Source: Bipolaris cookei (lineage: Eukaryota; Ascomycota; Dothideomycetes; Pleosporales; Pleosporaceae). Taken from it: DNA of 64,000 nucleotides. A program made the translations under genes and the position numbers. The DNA lies in the NCBI GenBank assembly GCA_002286855.1, contig NRSV01000107.1, positions 1 through 64,000 of the forward strand, given 5' to 3'. This document shows positions 45,147 to 54,314 of the stretch, one piece after another; position 1 is the first letter of the stretch; the number at the start of each line of letters is the position of its first letter. Under the pieces are notes generated by a model. It had not been told where the DNA came from and ran no database searches. It saw nothing but the letters and a program-made list of their open reading frames with translations.

Positions 45147-45787
45147 TAGGAAACCTTAGAGTACTACAAATAAACCTAAATAAAAACCCACGCACTACAG
45201 AATCAACGCTACAACTAGCAGTCGAGCTTAAAGTAGACATTATCGCAATCCAAGAGCCGTGGATTGCCCCTTCTAATAGCAACAACTACGAAGCCCCAAG
45301 GTCAATAGCCCACCAAAGCTTCTACCAAATCTTTCCAAAAGCAGATCCAAACCTCCGCCCAAGAGCTCTATTTTATATATCTAGATCCCTAACAGCAGAG
45401 GTTAGCCAGCTAGAGGAAATAGCCGACCCCGACGCTATTGCTATCACGATCCAAGAAGAACGCTTACAGCTCAACATCTACAACGTGTACAACCAAAAAA
45501 ACACAGAAAATATAAAAACCTTTCAAAGATTACTCGCCAACACCCAGCTACCAACATCTACCTTACTACTAATGGACGCCAACGAGCACCACCCTTGGTG
45601 GGACCCAGGTTGTAAAACTAGCCAAGACGGCCAGCTATTAGCAGACTGGATAGAAGACCAGAACCTTAGCCTTCTCAACACGCCAGGAGCTACTACTTTC
45701 TTTAGACCTAATATGTCTCGAGAAACAACACTAGATCTATCTATCGCTAACGTGTTTTACAAGCGAGTGAGCCATACAAGCGAGTGA
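45143..45787 (+). pseudogene. LINE ORF2, endonuclease domain, cut by a transposon
   Basis: It starts at the ATG in the ATGA overlap with ORF1. The apurinic-type endonuclease is recognisable: LRVLQINLNKNPRTT, IIAIQEPWI (catalytic Glu), LLLMDANEHHPWWD and the final TTLDLSIAN. LINE sequence stops at the TA at 45748-45749, where a Fot1-like element is inserted; the last 13 codons of the frame belong to that element. The reverse transcriptase is missing and only the C-terminal end of ORF2 reappears after the N at 46570. Confidence 0.88.
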
Positions 45788-46569
45788 GCCACCCCACCAA
45801 CTTTGCGCACCTCTATAGGCGCATAGCTCCACCACATTAAATTAGTTTCAATAGATATTAACACAATAGATTAATTACTATCTAGAGTATCTTTCTTGCA
45901 TGTACGTGAGTTATGACCAGTCTCTCTACACCTGCTACAGCGCGCTAGAGCCTGGCGGCTGACACCTGATCGCTCTCCTCCTTGACGCTCCTCACGAGTA
46001 ATCTGCTCATCAGCCTCATGTTGAGCAAGTATATCCTCGCCAGTTCCCTTGGTAAGGACTCCACGCTTCTGTATTCGCTTTTTCTTACGCTTTCTACGCT
46101 CTGATGCTGCTGTATTAGCTCTCTCAAGGCTGGCGATTCGATCGCGCATTAGCTCAGCTGAGAGCATCATTATCTCTGCCCCCTTCTTAAGCTGGCCAAT
46201 TGCCGCGATAATTGAAGCTGGTGATGAGCTTTTGTGCTGTCGAACGCGATTACTTATTAGCGTTGATTGAGCTTCAAGCTCGCGTACGTTGCTCGGCGTA
46301 CAGGCTTGCCAGAGAGCTTCTGTAAGAGTAGCTGGAGGAGTAGGCGTACGCAGCTGTACGTCAAGCTTTGATAGAACAGTATCTGGCTGGAGAGGAACAA
46401 GGCCTGCGCCTCGAAAAGCTGAGCAGATATTGGCTGAAGTAAACGATTGATCAAAGGCTACCTTAAACGCTGGCAGGAACTCGAGCTTGGTGATATGATT
46501 GATACAGTTGCGTATCAGACTCTCGACCTCACGACTATACGCGCGCTTCAATGGCGAGAAGCAGCCAAC
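45750..46569 (-). mobile_element. Fot1-like element E, 5' half missing at an assembly N
   Basis: The left end begins ACGTGTTTTACAAGCGAGTG after TA at 45748-45749, with a tandem subterminal unit (ACAAGCGAGTGAGCCA, twice), close to the end of the element at 60920. On the minus strand 46569-45871 encodes the C-terminal half of the transposase, from VGCFSPLKRAY through a coiled coil and a basic RRKRKKKRIQKR patch to a CCHC knuckle (CSRCRETGHNSRTC), without stops. The DNA-binding half and most of the DDE core are absent because the sequence ends at the N. The element itself may be complete in the genome. Confidence 0.85.
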
Positions 46570-46570
46570 N

Positions 46571-47310
46571 GAAAGTATAGGGAAAAAGCAAGAGAGAAGA
46601 AGACTAGCTACGGAGCTATCTTCGATCTTAAGCTTAAAAACCAACTAGCAATCCCAAGAGGCACGAAAAGAGATACTTCAAGCTCTTTCTATTCTCTCAA
46701 GATAGGACACGGATACTTCAACTCGTACCTAAAGAGATTTAAGAGAAGAGAATGCGATCTGTGCAAATGCGGGAGACGGCAAACAGCAGAGCATCTACTT
46801 CTATACTGCGGCTTCTACAGCGCAGAAAGAAACCAGCTTAAAAAGACTCTAGACCAGAAAATACTCAAACTCGCACTTCTACTCCATACTACGAGCGGTA
46901 TAGAAGCTACTTTGGCTTTCATTACTAGCACGAGAATAGGAACAAGAAAGTGGCACCTTGGCCAGGAAGGCTAGAAAGAAGAAAAAACAAGAGAAACGAC
47001 AACAAAAGAAGAAAAATAAAGAAGAAGAATTTGATTTGATTTTATTAGCGGTATTTCTTTTCCCCTAAGAGAGCCCGCTGGAAGGTAGGCTAGCTGGCCT
47101 ACATCTCTCCCTGTTACCAAACTGCTCTTTAGCACCAGGCGTCTAGAAAGCTAGCAATAGCTTAGCTGGTCAAAGGCCGAAGCACCACAGTCACGCAATA
47201 CAGCATAAAGTACCAAATTGTAACTAGTTAGATAGAATGGCCTTTGGCCAAGGTCCTACATATCCAACGGCTGATACAAGACTATAATAGAATAATAATA
47301 ATATAACCTC
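46571..47310 (+). mobile_element. LINE 3' end: ORF2 C-terminus, 3' UTR and AAT tail
   Basis: 46573-46974 encode the C-terminal part of LINE ORF2: SFYSLKIGHGYFNSYLKR, a Cys-rich motif (CDLCKCGRRQTAEHLLLYC) and a Trp-containing tail. A 3' UTR of about 320 bp follows and ends in AATAATAATAAT near 47300. I-clade LINEs often end in such short tandem tails. Probably the same copy as the ORF1/endonuclease at 43749, with the reverse transcriptase lost at the N. Confidence 0.8.
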
Positions 47311-47371
47311 ACAAAAATACTTTGACCACTAGCCAGATTGATAGGATTGCAATCTCACCAATTCAGGTCAA

Positions 47372-47428
47372 TCAATCCAATCCAATCCAATCCAATCTGG
47401 GCCTCCGGATTGGATTGGATTGATTATT
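47372..47428. repeat. Hairpin-forming (CCAAT)n / (ATTGG)n palindrome
   Basis: CAATCAATCCAATCCAATCC is followed after a short GGGCCTCC spacer by its complement GGATTGGATTGGATTGATTATTG. A perfect pentanucleotide stem of about 20 bp, able to extrude as a cruciform; it lies in the spacer between two tail-to-tail LINE ends. Confidence 0.85.
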
Positions 47429-47551
47429 GACAAGTCTGCCGCGTAGTTCTCAGGCTTCTCAAGTATCTTCCGTATCGCACGTGAGTTTGAAATATGCTCG
47501 AACTGCTCTAGACTCCTCGTCAAGCCACTAAACTTTTCAATCAAACTAGCT

Positions 47552-47752
47552 ACTGTGATAGGCTAGAGCCTAGTTGGTGTGTTGTTCCTCGATGGAATCT
47601 CGGCCTGCTCCTAAAATCCGGATGCCACCTAGAGCTTCGAGTCTCGGCGAGATTCGGTGCGCTCTGACCGACAACCGGAGCGACTAGGTCCTATCGGCTC
47701 GATTGTGCACGGGCAGCTAGCACTGTATATAGATAGCTACGTAGCTCAGAAG
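47552..47752 (+). repeat. Copy of accessory repeat R, truncated by a LINE
   Basis: Starts TGTGATAGGCTAGAGCCTAG and runs to CAGAAGCTTA, about 95% like 59009-59160 and the complement of 57150-57367. It stops where the AAT tail of the LINE on the minus strand begins, so that LINE inserted into R. Confidence 0.8.
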
Positions 47753-48405
47753 CTTATTATTATTCCATTATAGTCCTGTATCAGCCGTTGGATATGTAGG
47801 ACTTTGGCCATAGGCCGCTCTATCTACTTAGTTTATAATTTAGGGAGTTTTCGATGGGGGTAGTGTAGCTATTGTGCTTCGGCCTTTGTCTATTTGAGCT
47901 ATTGCTAGCTTTCTAGACGCCTGGTGCTAAAGAGCAGTTTGGTAACAGGGAGAGATGTAGGCCAGCTAGCCTACCTTCCAGCGGGCTCTCTTAGGGGAAA
48001 AGAAATACCGCTAATAAAATCAAATCAAATTCTTCTTCTTTATTTTTCTTCTTTTGTTGTCGTTTCTCTTGTTTTTTCTTCTTTCTAGCCTTCCTGGCCA
48101 AGGTGCCACTTTCTTGTTCCTATTCTCGTGCTAGTAATGAAAGCCAAAGTAGCTTCTATACCGCTCGTAGTATGGAGTAGAAGTGCGAGTTTGAGTATTT
48201 TCTGGTCTAGAGTCTTTTTAAGCTGGTTTCTTTCTGCGCTGTAGAAGCCGCAGTATAGAAGTAGATGCTCTGCTGTTTGCCGTCTCCCACATTTGCAAAG
48301 ATCACATTCTCTTCTCTTAAATCTCTTTAGGTACGAGTTGAAGTATCCGTGTCCTATCTTGAGAGAATAGAAAGAGCTTGAGTTTACTCCATCCAAGACT
48401 TGCAC
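47753..48405 (-). mobile_element. Second LINE 3' end, opposite orientation
   Basis: The complement of 48380-47753 repeats the 46679-47300 sequence: ORF2 C-terminus (48382-48085, amino acids from SSFYSLKIG to HLGQEG identical to the other copy), 3' UTR and AAT tail. The copy is 5'-truncated at about 48381. Together with 46571-47310 it forms an imperfect palindrome of about 620-bp arms. Confidence 0.85.
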
Positions 48406-48930
48406 ATAGCTACTCGAAGATAGCGGAAGTTGTCATATCAGCTGTTTTGAACTGGAATATCAAATCTTTTTTTAGTCGCTTCCGCTGGGTAGTGAATCAA
48501 ACCGCGTGCGAGCGGTGGAGCGGCTATAGTGGGGGCAACGCAAGACCGAGGGCAATCTCAGTGTTCTAGACTACTGTGTGTAAGCAAACTCACCATATCC
48601 AATACATTCAGTTATCTCCTTATCAGTTCGTTGGATCGTGTCATCAAGTAAAGCGATCGACGCCCTTCTTTGGGGGCGGAGTATCGTGGCGCACACTTAC
48701 AGGGATATTCATTGATTTTTTTGTCACTCGCATTGCCGAAGGGGCTGCATTGGTCCATAAGCTTGCTCTGTCAGTTGACACGCATAGCACGGATACAGTG
48801 TCTCTGTCTGCCTTGCAGAGCCTAATCCAATTATAAAAATCCACAGTGTTCTCTCGTATCTCTTGCATCATCTTCTTGATCTTTCGCGCTTATAATTATT
48901 TGGCTTGCACCTACAAGCTACGGATACAAC
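48406..48930. other. Intergenic region before orphan gene
   Basis: 525 bp without a supported gene; holds the promoter of the gene at 48931. Confidence 0.35.
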
Positions 48931-49708
48931 ATGTTGCTAGGGTTGGGTTGCTTTCTTCTCGCTGTCCAAACAGCTGCTATTCTAGCTTGCTTCTACCTAG
49001 TAATGTTGGTAACTGGATCTTGCACGCAATGCACACACTGTGTGAAGCTTTTACACACAGCTCCTCCGCCGTCAAACCCTCTGCCGTCAAACCCTCCGCC
49101 TGGTCCTCCTCCGCCTCCTTCTCCACCGCCACCTCCGCCTACAGAACTTACCCAGTCTTCATATTGGGAGATCACAAAAGACGATCTTGATGCCCTATGG
49201 TCTGGGAATATTCCTATCGACAGTTCTCGTGCAATAATCAAGCTCACGTACGCGCAATTCGGGATTTTTGACATCTCGGTTACTTGTTTTCCATTGCCAT
49301 TTACAGGAGAAGTGGACATACTAAGATTCACAAGTGAGCTTAGCATAAAGCTATTGAATGATGACGGTATAACCTCCGTCATCAGTAGAAAGGTTTTGTC
49401 AAACATCAAAGAACTGGCCACCCGTGAGTGCGAGAATATCAAGAAAGCCGGCTCTCTAGACAATTGGTGGAGGTTTAATCTCACAAAATTTGTGAAGGAG
49501 GAAGTTCGTATAACCATAAAAGAGAAGACATGAGGGAAAGCTCATCTCTGTCTTCAATCACGGGGGCTCACGGAACAACTACCTCTTTAAGATCTCTCAG
49601 GCTGAGACAGATTACGAGTTGGGCGTCACCTACAATTCTTTGTTAGACGGAACGGTCCCTATCGAATGCTGTGATCTACCAGAGGACTGGGTCGAAACTA
49701 TTGCATAA
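48931..49708 (+). pseudogene. Orphan membrane-anchored Pro-rich protein gene with a frameshift
   Basis: An open frame of 200 residues (48931-49533): N-terminal hydrophobic anchor or signal (LLGLGCFLLAVQTAAILACF), a CTQCTHC pair, a proline stretch at about residues 45-72, then a 130-residue alpha/beta-like region without a recognised domain. After the TGA the next frame stays open and protein-like to TAA at 49706-49708 (GKLISVFNHGGSRNNYLFKI, then YELGVTYNSLLDG). The switch falls in or near an AAAA run at 49517-49520, so a one-base indel (real or from sequencing) probably split a gene of about 255 residues. Function unknown. Confidence 0.55.
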
Positions 49709-51263
49709 CTGCCTTCTTCGAGTTTTCTTTTTACATCTCTCTTTCTCTCCTTACGTCCTTTGTTACCTATCCTGTCTTTACCGTAGTTTTTTGTAGGTCC
49801 CTATCAAAACGCTTATTCCTACATGATCCCATATCCTATATTGCAGGGCCGTCTTTGCGTCTCATTGTGATCTGGAAACGCAGATACGTAGCTAGATTGA
49901 GTAGGTGCGACAATCAATGCAGGATGTTGGTCTAGTGCTACGCTTCCGGCCCACGATGCCCGTTCCGCGGCATTACTCGACTATCATTACCTATCACTAT
50001 GCACAGAGTACGTGGAGAGATATGCAGTACGCGTTCATTTCCATAAACCTAGCTACTTCAGGCAGGATTGCTCGTCACTAGAAATCCAAGCTCAAAACCT
50101 TGCAGAGCGCATATCATGACATCTCGACGCTTGACTACGTAGCGCCCGCATCCCTCCGGAAGCAGCATCCCAGCCTTGACTAACTAGATTCAGTAGCCGA
50201 TGCTGGGGCGCTCTTTGCCCTCGTTTTGCTATTGGCTGTAGATACCCCTGTTAGAGAGTGTTAAGACGTGCAGAGATGCCGTATCACGTACAGGTGTTTC
50301 GATATGAGATAGCACGCGCCATCCGCCAGCTGAATACGTCGTATTGTACCTCAGGGATGTTCTCAGCCCTTAGTTGCCCATTGACACGGTCGAATATCGA
50401 TGCTAGAACATCGCCAGGGACTGTTGGCCAGCTAACATCTGGATTTGCTTCCACAAGATCATTGATCTCTGCCTTAGTTATGTTCTATTGCTTTAAGTCA
50501 GCATGTCCATCTAACGAGTACGGCTATACAGTTGTACATAAAACCTATCCCACTGCAGCCTGGTATGGCCAGCGCGCATCTGCGCCTCATGTGTTTTAGC
50601 GCCCTTTTTGAGCTCAAATTGCAACATCGCTTGAGTACGGCTCGCGAGCTGACGTTGATTTTGGTCGTCTAGGTCGTCTAGGTTGTTTGGGTTGTCTTGG
50701 TGGGCTTGCGCACGACCCGGATGTCGGTGCGGGGGGCGAGCTTCGCTGTCACATGAGATCCGTGCACACGGCATGATCTCAGGAAGAGATCAGCACACCG
50801 CATACAGCAAGAAAACACGAGCAGGAAGCGCCTCCTTTCCTCCAATTTTGAGCAGATTCATGCGTCGTTTTCATACTCTGTTCAAGAATTGCCTGTTGAC
50901 GGTTTTCAGCATCCAGCATCCAGCATCGGTCCCACTTCCAGGAAGCGGACTTGCATGTCACTGCACATTAAATGTCTGCTAGTAAGAGCTGCCATCTCTA
51001 AGCCACACACTCTTAAGAGCGCTCTGGGGTATGCATGTATTATCGACTAACAGCAGGGGAGTGCAGGGAGAACAACGTACGAACACAGGGGTGGAACAGA
51101 AAACCGGTTCTCCGCCCCAAGGATAGGATAAAGACAGACGTGGACAGGAGTATGATGCCAAGCAAATAGTGGACTGTGTGCGTCAGTAATAGCTTGAGTC
51201 GCACAACGCAATGGACTGCGGGGTCCGCGCGACCCCAAGGCAAAAACAATTTCCTGGGTAGCA
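49709..51263. other. 1.5-kb region without a supported gene
   Basis: Only chance frames. A short GTCGTCTAG repeat lies at 50660-50690. No element ends recognised. Confidence 0.35.
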
Positions 51264-51645
51264 ATGCCGCGACTGCCAGATAGAGCTTCAGCAGAAGAAG
51301 CTCGCGTTGCAGCTGGATTTTCAGAGCCTGAATGGAAACGTTTTATCGTAAGACCGAAAGTCACTCTCTGCTCTACAAAAGCTTAACTAACCATCGCGCA
51401 CATTGCAGGACATCACAAAGGATATTGCTCGTGAGTTTCGAGAGACGAACCCTGCACTTACCTGGCGGCAGGTTCCATTCAATGAGAAACGTCGCATTAC
51501 TGAGAGTATCAATGCCCGGCTGATAGAGGAAGGTATCCCCATGATTGAGATCGAGCTTGTTGGTGTTAAGAGTAGGATCTTGAGTGGAAGTAATATAAGA
51601 CTTCTGGTGTCAAGACTCTTGGGTTGGTTTTCGCGGATGAAGTGA
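51264..51645 (+). CDS. Small hypothetical protein, two exons
   Basis: Exons 51264-51347 and 51409-51645 joined by a 61-bp intron (GTAAGA...CATTGCAG) in phase 0; 106 residues. Exon 1 reads MPRLPDRASAEEARVAAGFS and exon 2 opens DITKDIAREFRETNPALTWR, charged and helical. The final residues after IEIELVG are less protein-like, so a third exon may replace them. The well-formed splice sites and the continuous charged helix argue for a real gene. Family not recognised; it could be a DNA-binding or element-derived protein. Confidence 0.5.
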
Positions 51646-51792
51646 CAGGGTGGTATGAACAGTGTTTCTGCAAGTAACTCGTATATTGTACTTGTACTCG
51701 TAACTTAAGTTGAACACATCGAGCCCTAGGGGTTCGATGCCTATTACTATATACTTTTGATGCTCGTAACCCTCGGTCAGAGGAGCCCGAGT

Positions 51793-51848
51793 ATTCCTCG
51801 GTGGCTTATGTGCGAGGACTATTCCTCGGTGGCTTATGTACGAGGAGT
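51793..51848. repeat. 28-bp tandem duplication
   Basis: ATTCCTCGGTGGCTTATGT-containing unit repeated directly (51793-51820, 51821-51848) with two differences. Further CCTCGG/CCGAGG half-sites follow to 51885. Confidence 0.8.
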
Positions 51849-52051
51849 CTGCCAAGACCTTTCCTCGGGCATGCGCCACCGAGGAGGTCACGTGATACGT
51901 GCCCCCGCGTTACATATGGCTGGGTCGACTGGTCGTCGATGCTTCTTAACTTAACCGCCGTGCCTCCTCCCTTCAGGTTCGTAACAGTTGGATGGCGCAT
52001 GAGTAGAGTGATCGGCAACTTGAGGCATGCTGAGGGTAATTGGATGTTCAC

Positions 52052-52433
52052 ACTGTTACAAGTAACAAAAGGATCCTCTCCTTGACAAGTGACGAGATGG
52101 CCGAAGGCCTAAGGACGTCCACGTCAGAAGGTAATGATCATCGCGGGGCCAGGTCACGTGATGTGCCATCCCGCCAAGAACAACCATCCAAGGGATGGCA
52201 GGGCGCCTTGGGATGGCAGCCGTCCCCAACATCACAACCATCCCAGGGATGGCAGGGAAGTAAGGGATGGCAGGACTGGAAGCAATGAGGATATAAGGAT
52301 GGATGGGTTTCATTATTACTCTCGTTGTGGTCAACTCAAATTGTACTTTCTTACTAGTATCTTTACTTAACAAGATTGTTATTTGTTAGTCTATAGCAAT
52401 ATAGATTAGTGTTTGTCAAAAACCTTCGGTTAC
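52052..52433 (+). repeat. Possible solo LTR
   Basis: Begins TGTTACAAGTAAC and ends CCTTCGGTTACA. Inside are several AACCATCC/GGGATGGCAGGG repeats (52186-52270) followed by a TATA-like GGATATAAGG at 52289, an order typical of LTR promoters. No target duplication is visible, so this is only a candidate. Confidence 0.35.
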
Positions 52434-53063
52434 ATCCATAATTCCTTGCCACTACGAATCGCCAGACAACTCTCACGGAGCTAGTCACCCATTCCTACTC
52501 GCCCTAACCCGGATCGAGCTCAGAGAAGTATTAGCACCAAACCCCGTGTAACACTCACCAGACTGTGCAAACCTTGCTAATACGATGGATACTTGCGTCC
52601 AATTTGCGGCAACCCCCTGCAGTGGTTGCTGTTGGAACCAGCGTTAGTCAGTAAACCTGTTTGTGGTTGTCCAGGGGTGGCAGCGGCGAGGTGCATGGCC
52701 TTCGCCTCCGGACGACACCGCTAAACCTCACGCAGGCCAAGTCACAGAGAGTTACGGGCCGTTCATTGCCGCAAGTTCTGTCGATAGACCTGCAATTTCT
52801 ATTAGCAAGGATGGGGGAAAGGGGGAATGTGGAGGGGAGCCAGCCACACTCTAGGCGACCTAGCGTTCTGACGTGCGTCTGATTCAACCTACTTCGTTTA
52901 GTCATGCAGTGCAGTACCGACCAATGAGTGCTTTTGAACAACGCTATGCCCCGATAGGCGGCAGGTTACATGCGCAGTGTGCACAATAGGTCCTTCTGCG
53001 GGCCTCATTTGCGTATAAGTACTCTAGACGTCCTTGAATTTTGCAACCCATATTTCCGAGGCC

Positions 53064-53888
53064 ATGGACATCACACTCAGGACCCTCGCCGGTGCTATCT
53101 TCGAGTTCCTCACATATGGCCCGCTGCGCAACATTCTCGCTCCAGGTGACGGAGCCAACGCCACTTTGTTCTGGGTATTGAAACATAGGGTTGATGGGAA
53201 AACCTCCACAGAACAGCGGGCTTTGAAATCTGAGAAGGAACTCCCAAATGTTATAGAGCAAATGAGTCGGGTGCTTCAGAGAATCATGGTATGATACAAC
53301 TCCGTCCTAAATCAGCACAGCGCTGACATACCGCAGAACATATTCAATACCCCATGGTTGACCGAAGAGTATTTCCACAAGTTGCTCATAGATGATATCA
53401 AACCCCTCTACAGTGACGGAAAAGTGCGGTCGAATCACTTCCCTACAATCAAAAAAGTTGTGAATGCAGGATTCATTTTTTCAGATCTTCTGCCATGTCT
53501 AAAGGACATCCTCTCTATCGAGGGCTATGTGTGGAATGAAGATATCAGGAAAGCCCAGTAAGAGAGAAATACACGATTAATGACATACTCTAATAATACC
53601 AGACTTACCAGAATATGGAGTGAAGGAAAGGGGGAGGTCAATGCTATAGCCCGTCGCATAGCCCCGGAATTACCGATAGAATACCAAAGTCCATATCAGA
53701 CAACTCACCCAATCGAACAAACGTATCCAACCAATCCCTCATACCAAAGCGGACCATGTGCAACTAGCTTCCTAGAACAAGCTGGGATAGTACCGCAAGT
53801 TGGACATGCACTGCAGGCTGAAGCACAACACCAGGCCTCGGAGTTTTACAATCATATTTCACACACGCCTATCTTTCTATATGATTAG
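53064..53888 (+). CDS. Orphan protein, three exons
   Basis: Exons 53064-53288, 53337-53557 and 53603-53888 with introns of 48 and 45 bp (GTATGA...CGCAG and GTAAGA...CCAG); phases agree and the product is 243 residues. It starts MDITLRTLAGAIFEFLTYGP, is helical in the first two thirds (ELPNVIEQMSRVLQRIM, WLTEEYFHKLLIDDIKPLY) and ends in a Tyr/Gln/Pro-rich tail. No signal peptide and no recognised domain. Isolated among repeats; likely lineage-restricted. Confidence 0.6.
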
Positions 53889-54314
53889 TCAGTGAACACC
53901 GCTTTTACCTTCCAAGAGTACCACAAAATCGCGGCTTCAAGTGAAGGAATGTAATTCTATCACCCGTATTTGCATAATAAAACCTATTAGTTCTTGATAT
54001 TTCGTTTTGAACTCTACCGCTTTTCAAACTAACTGCGTTAGTAAAAATCAGTCCGTCGGGGAGGTTGATTGATTAGTCAGTTAGTTGGTAACTCTGACAG
54101 TCCGGCTGGCGTGCTGGAGAAGTGCAGCTTTAGCTGCATAGACCATAGCCAGGAAGTGCACGCTGTGCCGCAGCGAACACGAAGCATGGAGCCGACAGTG
54201 CCCTACCAGGAAGGACGATATAGCCAAAGCGAAGATAGTCTACGACACGCGGCCGCAGTATCACTTTGTACCAGAGATGAGGAGAAGAAAATTACAGCTT
54301 GAAACGTCTATTAC
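53889..54314. other. Region between orphan gene and degraded LINE
   Basis: 426 bp, 3' UTR of the orphan gene and possibly the 5' flank of the degraded LINE. Nothing else seen. Confidence 0.35.

Larger units (their letters stand above)
51646..53063. other. Repeat-containing intergenic region
   Basis: Contains the 28-bp duplication at 51793-51848 and the LTR-like segment at 52052-52433. No supported gene. Confidence 0.4.

Noticed and set aside
51725..51740. GGTTCGATGCC, similar to a tRNA B box
   Set aside because: No matching A box, acceptor stem or anticodon arm around it.
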